A stretch of 64,000 bases of DNA. It comes from Atherix ibis. Taxonomy: Eukaryota > Arthropoda > Insecta > Diptera > Athericidae. Below, piece by piece: positions 22,911-33,859 of this stretch (position 1 is the first letter of the stretch; each line of letters opens with the position of its first letter). The stretch spans positions 10,150,326 to 10,214,325 of the forward strand of contig OY282609.1 in the NCBI GenBank assembly GCA_958298945.1, in the 5' to 3' direction. A program made the position numbers and the translations under genes. The notes under the pieces are model-generated. The model was not told the DNA's origin. It did no database searches and saw only the letters and a program-made list of their open reading frames with translations.

Positions 22911-23187
22911 TTTGTTAACGAGGCCACCAGACCTCGCTAGACGCTTTTGCATCCATCAGCTCAAGCGGTCTGATGGTCCGACCCAGACCTTTCGGTGGTC
23001 TGATGGTCGGGTAGGGAAGGGGAACGGATAGGGGAAAGAAAGTAGAATAGTCAAATAGTCAAATCCTTCTGAAAGTGATTCAGTTGCTTCTATAATGGAT
23101 GCATGGAGCTTTACCATGGCTTTCCTATGATATACAACTTTTAGGTAGATGAACAAATGGTGGATCTGTTGACCTTATTCTAACTAG

Positions 23188-23279
23188 GCAGAAAAGCCTC
23201 ATTTACATAAAAAATTAAAGGAGCTATAACTCCCTAAGTATGGCTCCTTTATTTTTTTATGTAAATGAGGCTTTTCTGC
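23188..23279. repeat. 41-bp inverted repeat with 10-nt loop
   Basis: Arms 23188-23228 and 23239-23279 match at 39 of 41 positions around ACTCCCTAAG. Transcribed, it would give a long near-perfect hairpin. There is no terminal TA duplication or known MITE end. Confidence 0.85.
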
Positions 23280-23315
23280 TTAGTAACATATCGGAGAATA
23301 TCTTACAGATAGTAC

Positions 23316-23640
23316 TCAGTAATCTACTACCTCTATAATTGCTATACTATGTGATATGTCCTGTTTTGAGGATAGATAATGCCAAGGTGTCATGGATTCG
23401 CTGTCCCATATTTGGACTATTACTACGGCTACCCTCACCTCCAACTCATGTTCTAACTGGTAAGTGTCCAGGGGGTGATCGAAATGTTCCATCCATCGAC
23501 TTAACATACCCATTTTGTCGGAAATCGGATCACCTTCTTTGCTGCGCTATTATACTCTGGACACTTACCGAAAAGTTATTATCCTTCCTATATTTTTCTA
23601 TTTCTCAAACCTGTTTATCCTACCAACCTTTATTATTTTA
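23316..23640 (-). pseudogene. LINE fragment between endonuclease and RT
   Basis: The minus-strand frame reads MLSRWMEHFDHPLDTYQLEH and IVQIWDSESMTPWHYLSSKQ. The RW.EHF..LLNTYQ pattern is typical of the linker just before the reverse transcriptase in several LINE clades. The segment upstream on the same strand is frameshifted. No catalytic motif is included, so the clade is not assignable. Confidence 0.4.
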
Positions 23641-23649
23641 CCCTTGAAT

Positions 23650-26385
23650 CCTTTTTTCTGCTATACGCAATTTACGAATTAGATAATTACACATGACCCC
23701 GTTCTCTGAAAATTCAGCAAGGCACCGTACACATCATTTTTTTTTGTATTGCCCGCTTGCGTTTATCGTCAAACCAACCGTTCCGATTTTTTTTATAACT
23801 AGGGCATAGGACTTTTTTGATGGTATCTTTTTGGTCCTTTTGGGTAATGTCGTGTATAAACGTAAGAATTCCAGAAAGTTTTAATGAATAATTACGAAAT
23901 TTACAAAAGAACATAAAATTTTCCAAAAACCAAGAAAATATTCCATTTTTCTCAATTTCGACTTTTGTAAGATTTTCAAAAATAATTAAAAAAATATTCT
24001 GAACTTTAACTTTTAACTTTTTCAAACAAATCGTGTTTATTTACTAAAAAGAAAATCTTTTTTTAAAAAAACGTTTTGTAAAAAATTTCACTTATTAAAA
24101 AAAAATCTATTTTGGGGGTGCATCGAAAAAAAATTTTAAACTTTTTCCCATCCTGCATCGAAACAAATATAACAAAAGAAAAATTGTCTTTCATCAAAAG
24201 CTTACTTAAGGTTGATAGTAAATACCATTTAACTTTGTGAAAATTTACTCAAGTTTCAATTGAAAATTTTCCAAAAAGGATAACTTCATCTAATATAATA
24301 ACTTACAAGTTAGTAACTAAAATGGCTACCTACGTTTAATAATAATACATTTAATAAATTATTTTCAAGACTGACTTTGCTAATAGAGAAGCTATAAATC
24401 GTTGTCTGCGAATTTAATTAGTGTCACAGTGGCTGGTCACATTCCAAAAATACGATTATCAACCCCCTTTTTTGACAAACGACAGCCCACCTTTCTACCT
24501 TTTTATAACCTTTTTGAAAAATAAAATAAAAAAACAATACTTGATGGTATCTACTACTTACCATCCATCGCTTAGAATTTCTATTCTTACGAGTGTACGA
24601 GAAAGTTTTCCTTGTTTCCCATTTAGGAGAACACAATTGAAAATCAGCGTATTCATGTTTGCCATGTTTTTGACTTTTCGTAACAAATTCACTTTGTTCT
24701 CCGAACTCAGCTAAAAATTGATTAAGTTTTAAGGAAAGATTGAACAACGTGATAGCGAATAATTGGATTTTGGACATGTTGTTTTGAATATCCTTTAAGA
24801 AATATGGCCGCGTAAACTTCTTTAGGCTTTTGCCATTCAATTGGAATGAAATGAGAAGAATTGTAAGCAAGCGAATGCAAAAAAAAACTCAAATAAAAGC
24901 AAAAAGTATCGATTGGAATTACTAAAAGAGGAGGGAGAATTTGTTGATATAAATGAAGTTCGCAATAAGGACTACTGCCTTATCCGTGTTTTTTTGATAA
25001 AATGGAAAGTTTTTCACTTAAATCACTGAACAAATATTCAGAGCTAAATCCGCTTCTCAAGGATATTTTTGCTATTCAAAGGCAATTCCTTTCTTGGTTC
25101 CATTTTTTTCCTTCTTCTTTTTTTCCTCCTTTTTTTATTATACAATATAAATAAAACTCTTTCATTTTATCTGACCAATAGCAGATACTCTTCAACTTTT
25201 CATATATTCGAAGAGCATAACTTTTCATCTAATGCTTGATTGAAGTATCCCAGATGAATGAATTGATTTTCTTGTTAAATCTTCCTTTTTCGATAAAAGA
25301 AAATACACATAAGATAGCACCAAGTTGGTGGGCTATGCCTGAAAAAGTATTCAAGCTGAAATAACTCAAATAACCATGGAAAAGTACCATTGACGAAAGT
25401 ATATCTACCTGAATTAGAAGAAAGCAAAAATCTTTCAACCCTTAACTAAAAAAAAAAGGACTGGAACCTTAGAGATCCTTTTTCCAATATACCAAAATAC
25501 ACATAATATATACGAACTTCACAGCTTCTCCTTTTTATCCTGTTCCGTTCTCGCCTACTTTATGTTTCAATGAAAACAAGTCCATTTCTTTTAAAACGAT
25601 TGGGTACCAACAGAAATATTGGAATTTTTCCTGTTTCTTCCTTTTTTTTACACCAAATCGGAAAAATTCATTCCAATCGAAAAGAAAATTTTATTTGCTC
25701 ACGAAAATTTAATCGATTTTTCTTATGATAAAATTTGAATTGCAAAAAAAAAAAACAGAAAAAATGGTAATTTTCGTCAAGTTGATAGATTTTTATAATA
25801 TTTGGGGGCGGGGGAGCTGGTGGTTTAGATAGCTTCTTGAGTGATTTTTGCTAATATGTAAACAATTTAGTATAATTTTTCTGTAAAGTTTTCTGAGTAA
25901 TAATTAAATTTTTTTTATATTTTCACGAAAATTGTTCACAGTTCAAATCAACAAAAGAAAATTTTTAACAAGGATTTTAATTTTATTTTTACTATAAAAA
26001 TTATTATGAATATCATAAAATTTATTTGAAAATATTAGCTCAATTAAAAGGAGTTTTTGTGCAAACATGTGATAACGGAAGTAGAGAAATTTCTCGCCAT
26101 TTAGGGCCATAAGAATGAGTATATCTAAAAGAATCTTCTAAAAGAAAAAACTAACCCCAGAAGCTATCAATGTTGAAGACGCTTAATTGCGTCATGGTAG
26201 TACGCTACAGAATGAACTTTGGTATTTGCCTTAAAGACCTTATCAAAAGTATAAAATAGTCAAAGTATGATACTTCAATCCCGTACACATTTCTTTACTG
26301 TTCATAACGTCTTCAAAGCATAATATCCATCAGCTCTCCTTATAATAAATATTCATCTTCCCCTTCTTAACTGATTTTTAATATT
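23650..26385. other. AT-rich; one long uncertain frame
   Basis: The longest open frame that is not transposon-derived is on the minus strand at 24424-24870 (148 codons, opening with TTG). It overlaps a plus-strand frame and shows no recognisable domain, and I treat it as chance. Otherwise poly-A/T-rich sequence, with a G-rich patch at about 25805-25822. Confidence 0.4.
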
Positions 26386-26389
26386 AAAG

Positions 26390-26760
26390 GGGATTTTCAA
26401 ACCATAATGACTTAAAATTTTCAAACTTCCATCCCTAATCCTGACTGAAAACCAGGATTTTAGGGCAGAGTTTCGAGTGTTTAGATCGTCCGTAAACGTT
26501 ATTGAAAAATATTCCATTTTAAAGTGGCTGATCGTAATTAGTCAAATGTCAATAGAAATTCTAGTTTGAGCTGCCAGTCATCAAAAAAGTGATAGCTATG
26601 TAGCTCTGCAAGCCATTCGTAGTCCAGCTCTAGAAACCATTCGTGCTCCATCGAGTGATCTTGTTCAAAATAGTATTTGGTATAATCTGCTTAACAACAG
26701 TAGTGTTAAATTGCTTTGGCTATTCGTAGACATATGGACTGGGGAAGAAGCAAAAGAATT
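26390..26760 (+). pseudogene. I-like LINE RNase H fragment
   Basis: 26530-26750 reads as SDSYVALQAIRSPALE, then SDLVQNSIWYNLLNNSSVKL and a decayed LLWLFVDIWTGEEAKE. This is the RNase H pattern SDSQAAL.AI...L...W.LN....V.LLWVPGH.G..GNE.ADE. It corresponds to the 14160-14300 region of the longer copy. The catalytic His of PGH is lost. No other part of the element is clear. Confidence 0.6.
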
Positions 26761-26796
26761 ATTTTCAAATTTTTTCCTCTGTCTGGAAATTAATGA

Positions 26797-28133
26797 AACT
26801 TGAAAATAATTACATTAAAACTAAGAATCCAATATTTCCTATGTAATTCACAAGACAATATATAATTTTTCCATCAAGACACAAACTATTTTTCAAAAGG
26901 TTTATGAGTCTTTGGTGCGCATTTTTCAAATTTTGTGTGCATTTAACGTCTTTAAAATAAGAGTCAGGGAGTATAGTTGTTAGCACAATTCGAGAAGTCG
27001 TAGTTTCAAATCCCACTGAGGTCCTAAAAGAAAAAAATGCGGAACAATACCTGAAACAGCCATAATTCATCAGGAACACGGAAAAGAAAAACTAATGATG
27101 GATAAGCACCTGTATTAGTCAAAAATAACAACCCGAAATGGACATAATGGTCACCCCTTCTACTGAACGAAAGCATGGCACCGAACCAAAACTGAACGAA
27201 AATAAGCAGTAGGACAGCTGCATTGGACCGATCATCTGCCAAGCGAGGAAAAAATCATAATCTTAAAACCTATACAAATGTAATTAGAATCGAAAGGATT
27301 ATTAAAAGGATAATAGAATAAATAGAGCCCATCGTGCAGCGCCAGCACGTTGATGCCATTTGGCGACTTCATATTTCATGTGGATTGGCATTGTCACCTT
27401 ATTTAATGAAACTCGTTGAATGTAAGTTGGAGGGTGTAGTTAGGAATTTTTAAATGGAACATTAGAGAAAAGACTTGTAAAAGAGTTGTTTTGGGTCTAA
27501 AAGGTCCACAATGGAAGGAGTCCTATTCAAAAAAAATTGTTTGGATAAAGTGCACTGTATTCCCAGATTATTTGCCTTCCACTGTATTTGCCTAGATCAT
27601 AGGAGCTATTTGGGTCAAAATATGCTTCAAGATTAGAGTCAAAAATGGTGATAGTCTCTTCAGCAAGGGTTTTATGCGATCATTGACGGGCGGTTCTTCG
27701 AGTTTCCATTAACCAATTCTAGCAGCAGTTTCATATTTACAGATGAATTAGTGTTTACCCTTTTGCACTTACTCAGTGGCAAATGCATTCTAACTCCTCT
27801 CGTAAACACCAATTCTATTCTGGGTTATAGAAGGGAAGCGCAAAAATAAAGAAAAAAGGATGTAAGATTTTTTTCCATTAGGAAAGAGGAATTATTTTTT
27901 GAGTAAGTGGTGGAAATAATTATTTTTTAAAGGAATGTGAAGGGGACTTGTACAGACAGTATTCGACAGATTTTTGACTAGTTTAAATAAGCATAGAGAC
28001 CATCGTCAAAGTCTGGTGTGCACCAGTGGGTAGTCGGATACAGTGGTTAAGCGCTAGCCATTGCTAAATAAGAAGTGTAGACTATTTGTTACCACAGTTT
28101 TTTTTCTTCAAATTTTTATTATATTGCAAATTA
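26797..28133 (+). repeat. repeat A, long copy with tRNA-like head
   Basis: Aligns over its length with 35728-36938. A tRNA-like segment (GAGTATAGTTGTTAGCACAA then GTTTCAAATCCCACTGAGG) lies at 26965-27018, followed by a shared body (AACAACCCGAAATGGACATA, ATTAACCAATTCTAG, AAATAAGAAGTGTAGACTA). A segment of about 190 bp (27319-27508) is absent from the other copy but is related to 10515-10620. No coding capacity was recognised. Near the 3' end a second tRNA-like start (ATACAGTGGTTAAGCGCTAG) is visible. Confidence 0.65.
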
Positions 28134-28139
28134 ATTATT

Positions 28140-29220
28140 TTTAAATATGGCAAAAGCATTGTGATTTTACAATAGAGCAATTATAAATTGTTAAATGGAG
28201 CATGATATAATTATTGTCTTAGTTCGAAAACTACCCTCACCCCCTTCTAACGGTGAGTGACAAATGGTTTAATTATTAAGGTTTTGGATTCTTCATTACA
28301 AAATCTTCTTTTTAATTTCTTCAAGCTATCGAAAATGCTCTACAAAATCCAATCAGATCTAATTGGCCCATCAAACTACCAATCAATCCTATTCCATCTA
28401 AACACAGATCCCCAAAAAAATAGTTGTAGGGCTGCATCATAACCTCTGACTCATGTTCTATAAATGGATAAAAAAAATTATTTCCGAACTTTTTTTCAAT
28501 TTTGTGAATATTATTCTTTTCTCTCCTATAATAAGTATCCTCATTTTTAATATTTTTATTGTCCTCTATTGAAAAACAATATTTTATTGAAGTATAATCA
28601 AAATATATCGAAAGTAATCCTGATTTATTTTCATATTTTTATGGTCACAAATAAAGTCTTGATTATCAATAAATTCCATTCAAGTGATTTGCATTTAACG
28701 ATTTCACTGATTTAGCAATTTTCATTTTTTCTGGATATTAATTCATTCAATTCCTATAATATTTTGTTCATATAGAAAAATAAATATGATCAAGGATAAA
28801 AACTAATAATTTATCCTACTAAGCTATAAAATAGTATTTACCATTTTTGGGCTAGAAAAAAAAATACGTTCTTTTTTCTTAACAATTTAGAGCAATATCA
28901 TCAGTTAATATCTTTGATGGCATATGTTAGCCTCTTAACTTGCTATTAAGGACATTATTTCCTTTATCTTTTGTATACTTCCAGCTGAAGAGTATTATAT
29001 GACCAAATTGAAAGAAAAGCAAGAGAAAAGGAAACATTCTAAAATCGATCATGAAATTTTGAAAGTAATAATAAGGATCCATCCCTTATGGTTCGAAGAT
29101 AATATTTGAATAGAAAATTGAAATGATATATCTTATAGTCGAGAGGCAGACATAGGAAGGATGATGGTGCCATAGCTCTGTATAGTAAGTGTACTTGTAG
29201 GTTGTAGAGGCAAAATAATG
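28140..29220. other. AT-rich, no gene seen
   Basis: No transposon or coding motif was recognised. Confidence 0.45.
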
Positions 29221-29225
29221 GTTCA

Positions 29226-29486
29226 ATGGATAGCAAATTTTCGATGATTGATTTGTTAACAGGCGACAGTGTGACGTATGGAAAAATATTATCGAAAAAA
29301 TGGCCTCTTATCGGTTCGTGCTTTCATGCTGATAATGTTGATGCTGATGATGATGATGGCGGCAATGTTGATGGCTACGCTTACGATTCTAGTATGGATC
29401 AGGAACAAAAATATTCTCGTCTAATCTCAAATATTCTTCTCTGTCTTATAAGAGAAACGCATCGAAACGACACATTCGCATACTGA
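29226..29486 (+). CDS. uncertain 86-aa open frame with acidic patch
   Basis: An ATG-initiated frame with G at +4. It encodes MDSKFSMIDLLTGDSVTYGK near the N-terminus, an Asp-rich stretch from a GATGATGATGAT run (DADDDDGGNVDG) and a hydrophobic ISNILLCLI near the end. No family is recognised. The local sequence is less AT-rich than its flanks, but the acidic patch comes from a short trinucleotide repeat, so it may well be non-coding. Confidence 0.18.
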   Translation: MDSKFSMIDLLTGDSVTYGKILSKKWPLIGSCFHADNVDADDDDGGNVDGYAYDSSMDQEQKYSRLISNILLCLIRETHRNDTFAY

Positions 29487-29489
29487 TAA

Positions 29490-30890
29490 TAAATGTCATA
29501 CCTACAAACGGAATTCCTATTTATGTGTACATATATACCCATAGAGGGGTTGTGTGCTTATAGTCTAGGATAAAACCAAAAGAGCCACAATGACTATGGC
29601 AATGGCATTTCACATCAACAAAACAACACCCTAAACGGTTGGAGATTATTTGTGATGCACATATCAAACAGGATGTTGCGATTTTTCCTGCTCTTACCAA
29701 ACAATCAAGTGAAAATTCCCACCCCTAAGAAGAAAATACGAATTTTTAACCATACAAAAATTACTAGTGCTTTTCTTGATCTTATTTAAGCTATTTTTCT
29801 AACAATTTTTTTCTTTTACTTTGACTTCTTTTACAGTAAAGTATATGTTTATGCACGACTATTTGTTGCCCACTTTCCCTTCTTATTTATTATAATAATA
29901 AAAAAAAATTTGCTAGCATATTGAAAAAAGAATACAACAAATTTCTTTCCATTCAGTTTAGTTTTGGTTTTTATCGATTTAAGCAAACCTTTTCCTGATA
30001 TTCGTAAAATTGCTCGCAACGAATTTGTTTAGTGTTTGTTACCTCAGGAAAATTACATCCAATAAATATTCTTTCATAATAGTATGTTTAACCATATGTC
30101 ACTAGTCAATACCATACTACCCGCTGAAAACTACCCACCCTTCTCTAATATATTAGCATTTTTTGTTATTTGGTAAAGAGAAAATATTTCACAATTTCTT
30201 TTTGTATTTTTCTATTTTTTTTTTTTTGTTGGGGAAAATTGCCAAGAATGCTCTTATATACTCATATGACCTACTTACACATATATGTGACTAAAATTTT
30301 GATAAGGATAAAAAAATGATATATTAAAATTTAAAAAGGCGAAAAATTTGTGTAATCCAAGTCAATGTAAGGAAAAATATTTAACAGTGTGTGAACATTT
30401 TGTATCTAACCTTAAAATACTAAACCTTTTGTGTTAAATGATTTGTTTTAAAACCATTTTTGTTTTTATTTTTATGATTATTTTGATTAAGGATAGTAGA
30501 TTTCGAAGAAAAGTATTTTATTTTTTTTTAAAAAAAAGCCCATGATTGAGGGTTGAAATTATCCCAAATTTGGCATGATAAAGGATTGGAAAATTTTTCT
30601 TTGTGAATTTGTTGGATGTCCCTATATTATATTCAATTGCATTTTTTCCTTATCAAATAATTTTCAAGTCTATGGAGAATAATTTTCTTTTATTATTTAA
30701 ATTATTATTATTTTTTGATTAAAAATGTTGTCGGTTAAAGTAATCAAATTGAAAAAATTGCACATTTGATGGCAAATAAAATCTTTAATTATTTCCACTG
30801 TTTACTTAGATGCTAATTTTATCACAAGGACTTAGACAGCCTCCCAGCCGTCCTTAAGCCCAACATCACAATCACGATACTGTCCGGCTT
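29490..30890. other. AT-rich, no gene seen
   Basis: Intron-like sequence with long T and A tracts (for example near 30217 and 30520). No coding or repeat family was identified. Confidence 0.4.
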
Positions 30891-30904
30891 CAGGGGCGGG
30901 GTAG

Positions 30905-31180
30905 AGTAAAAAAACACGTGCTCTGCCTAATTGAATCATATGCAGTAAAAAAACACGTGCTCCGCACTCTAATCCATCACCCATGGATGAGAAACAGCCA
31001 TCATCCGTCAGGAATACGGAAATATATTAATACCAGCTTCAGGAAAGAAAAACTAATCGTGGATAAACACCCTTATTAGTCAAAAACAACAACCCAAAAT
31101 GGGCATAATGGCCGAGTGAAGTAAAAGAACACGTGCTCTTCCGCATTGAATCGTTGTGTAGTAAAAGAACACGTGCTCTG
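30905..31180. repeat. four-copy CACGTG-containing repeat (two tandem pairs)
   Basis: AGTAAAAAAACACGTGCTC occurs near 30905 and 30943, and the variant AGTAAAAGAACACGTGCTC near 31119 and 31159. Each pair is separated by a similar linker (AATTGAATCATATGC against CATTGAATCGTTGTGT), so a duplicated 38-42-bp unit is itself present twice. Every unit carries the E-box-type palindrome CACGTG. No function is shown by the sequence. Confidence 0.75.
30985..31115 (+). repeat. repeat A, 5' body fragment
   Basis: AAACAGCCATCATCCGTCAG, AGAAAAACTAATCGTGGATA and AACAACCCAAAATGGGCATA match 27050-27150 and 36025-36145. It sits between the two CACGTG repeat pairs. Confidence 0.65.
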
Positions 31181-31184
31181 TGCT

Positions 31185-32045
31185 CTTCACCAACCTGTTA
31201 CAGGAAGAGCAAATTGGGCCAGAATGTAAGTGGTATTGGTAAGCCTGAAAAAATCTATTCCCCTTCTAAAATTGGAATACGTACTAACCAACATCATGAA
31301 GTAGTTGATCTATCCATGGATCCACTGCCGAGATGAGACGGTGAGTCTATCTACCATCGGGGACATTATCCCAAAGATTTTATCACCTACTCGTGGACTC
31401 ATTTCTTTTCTCCGTACGAGCCTTAAATCTCGCAACAGTATCACACCGACCTCTCCGGCGGTAGAGCTTCTGCAGTACCACGTGGCTTATGTATCCCCGG
31501 TATTATATCTATAAACCGGCACTCTATAAATATAAGACCTTAACTGTTTTTTTACTGCGCCCCCGCGGAGGGATGGTATATAAAGGTTTATTTATCATCC
31601 TGAAGACAGCAATGCTGGAAGGGGGCTATAGTAAATATGTGACCGAAAGTGATATTTTATGGTATTAATATACTATATATATCACATAATGGTGGTGCAT
31701 GAACAAAATGAAGGGGTGCATATATTTATATATGCACAAAATGATGGAAAGATGGTGGATGAGTACTGAAGAAATAGAGAGTGTAAAAAGGTCAGCAGGT
31801 TATAAGATTGCTGCCCACTGCTCACTGAGCGGGGTACAGACCTGAAGTACTCTAATAAAAAAAGAAGGTACCACGGGAACCGAGTTGCCCGACAGAACGA
31901 AGTTCAAACATGAAACAGATTTTTCAGGTCTTGGCGTTGAAGCTGCATTTTGAAAGCATAATATTTGTCTATATGCTAATGCAAGTGGAGTCGAACCTGT
32001 TGTTCTGCGGAGTGAATGAATTAGTTCTGTGCTCGGTTATTGGAG
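31185..32045. other. moderately GC-rich unclassified sequence
   Basis: Higher GC than its surroundings, with short open frames (31133-31336, 31305-31514) that overlap and show no recognisable domain. It may be more repeat debris, since it lies between pieces of repeats A and B. Confidence 0.35.
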
Positions 32046-32049
32046 AGGT

Positions 32050-32370
32050 TGCTTAGGCATTCACGTGGTGGCTGTGGTTGACACCCATATCGCGGGTACG
32101 ATCTACGGATCGCGGAAGGGAGATAACTGGCAAAAGTAGCAATACTTTGCACTTATCTCGGGCGATGTCACTGCTTATGACATCAAAGGTTTAAGATAGG
32201 CCTCGCCACAAGCAGTTGGGTTAATCAGCTTATAAATGATTACTTACTGCTAAACAATTCAGTTAATTGGTTAGTACTTCAGTTATGGTTGCGCTGATTG
32301 AGCGTATCGTATCTCAATCCCAATGGTCGTGGGCGACCGGTGTTATTTTGTCTTACGACGCGATATAGCA
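32050..32370 (+). repeat. repeat B copy
   Basis: Contains ATTGAGCGTATCG...ATCTCAATCCCAATGG, then CGTGGGCGACCGGTGTTATT, the inverse of 20473-20560. Upstream similarity extends through GCCACAAGCAGTTGGGTTAA. A SINE is possible; no clear A/B boxes were found. Confidence 0.55.
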
Positions 32371-32507
32371 CCACTAAATACATAGAGACTGCTGTTTTTT
32401 TATACATTTGAAGGAATAGTTTAATCATGACTAATTTTTCATTAAGATAAATTTCCATGTAAACTCCTCCAAGTTAAGCGTGGTTGTGTTGATTGTATGC
32501 ATACATC

Positions 32508-32633
32508 CAAAATTTATTTATAATTTATTTCGTTTCGCAAAAAAAACATATTTACATTTTATTTTATTTTTATACATCAATATTTATAATTTATTTCGTT
32601 TTGCAACATTTTATTTTATTTTTATACATTAAT
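32508..32633. repeat. imperfect direct duplication
   Basis: ATTTATAATTTATTTCGTTT followed by ACATTTTATTTTATTTTTAT occurs twice (about 32513 and 32583). This is local AT-rich duplication. Confidence 0.6.
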
Positions 32634-33169
32634 ATTATCCCCTTCGAAGTAATTTCTCTACTATCGAAATATTTATGACTATCGGAAAGAAACAAGAGCT
32701 TAATGGGAATGACTTAATTTTGCAGATTTAATTCATGGTGCATGATACAAAAAGCCTAACAGTGCTTTAGGGGTGTGAACCATGAACGCTCCAAATACAA
32801 AGTAATCTGTTTTAAATGCAAACTCCGGATCAATGGCCCCACATTTTTCAGCGGACCGGTTTGACATTGTCAAAACCCTAAGAACCGCCAAGAATGGACC
32901 CTGACTATTTGCGTAGGCTTCGAGGTGGCTTTGGGTTTTAAATGTGAAACAGCAATTAGAAAGTGAGAGTGGGTGGATCGAATGAAGAAAGTCGTCAAAA
33001 TGTCCCTCTCTAAACTTAGGTAGAGCGTACGTAGAATAAAAAAATAATCATTAATACTTGTTGGTTAGAGGTAGTTACACAAATGTCTTCTGGTTGAGAC
33101 CGCTCACCATTAGAATTGACGGAAAATTGAATGTTTGTCTGCTTCATGCATGGGGCACGAAAGATGGTT

Positions 33170-33645
33170 ATTAAGAAGATAAAGAAAAAGGAGAAAATGG
33201 AGAGAATGAAGAAGATAAAAATGATGAAAAAGATAAAGAAGATGAAGAAGATAAAGAAGATGAATAAGATGAAGAAGATGAAGAAGATGAAGAAGATGAA
33301 GAAGATGAAGAAGATAAAGAATATGAAAGAAGATGAAGGTAAAAATGATGAAGAAGATAAAGAAGATGAATAAGATGAAGAAGATGAAGAAGATGAAGAA
33401 GATAAAGAAGATGAAGAAGATAAAAAAGATGAAGAAGATGAAGAAGATGAAGAAGATGAAGAAGATGAAGAAGATGAAGAAGATGAAGAAGATGAAGAAG
33501 ATGAAGAAGATGAAGAAGATGAAGAAGATGAAGAAGATGAAGAAGATGAAGAAGATGAAGAAGATGAAGAAGATGACGGAGATAAAGAAAATTAAGATTA
33601 TGTTTAAGATGAAGAAGATGAAGAAGATGAAGAAAAGAAGAAAAG
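33170..33645 (+). repeat. (GAAGAT)n-type microsatellite, about 475 bp
   Basis: Long run of GAAGATGAAGAT units with AAAGAA and GATAAA variants at the edges. It opens frames of up to 191 codons on both strands (Lys/Met/Asp/Glu-rich, Phe/Ile-rich or Leu/His-rich), which reflect only the hexamer and are not genes. The core at 33430-33570 is the purest. Confidence 0.95.
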
Positions 33646-33779
33646 AGGGAACCTGAGAGAATGTTCCATGGATGAAGTGACCCAAGCAGGCAATGGAAGA
33701 AGAATTCGTTCAACTGAAAAGAGCTTTTTTAAGTAATTGAGATTCTAGTTAACTCAGTTAGCGAAATCTATTAATGGAC

Positions 33780-33850
33780 AGATCTGTTTTGTATGTTGAT
33801 TTGGCGTAACTGAATCCCTACGATCGTAGGCGGCTTGTGGTATTATTTCA
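33780..33850 (+). repeat. repeat B fragment
   Basis: TACGATCGTAGGCGGCTTGT with GGTATTATTTCAATCA matches the conserved end of repeat B at 20473-20520 (inverse) and 32320-32345. Confidence 0.5.
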
Positions 33851-33859
33851 ATCATTTAT

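Noticed and set aside
24424..24870. 148-codon minus-strand frame
   Set aside because: It opens with TTG, overlaps a plus-strand frame, has no recognisable domain and no splice context. Frames of this size can occur by chance in a 64-kb window.
25805..25822. G-rich patch as a possible quadruplex
   Set aside because: There are too few separated G runs to form a convincing four-tract motif.
33110..33713. Several frames of 80-191 codons, rich in Lys/Met/Asp/Glu, Phe/Ile or Leu/His
   Set aside because: They exist on both strands only because a hexamer repeat lacks stops; the composition is purely repetitive.
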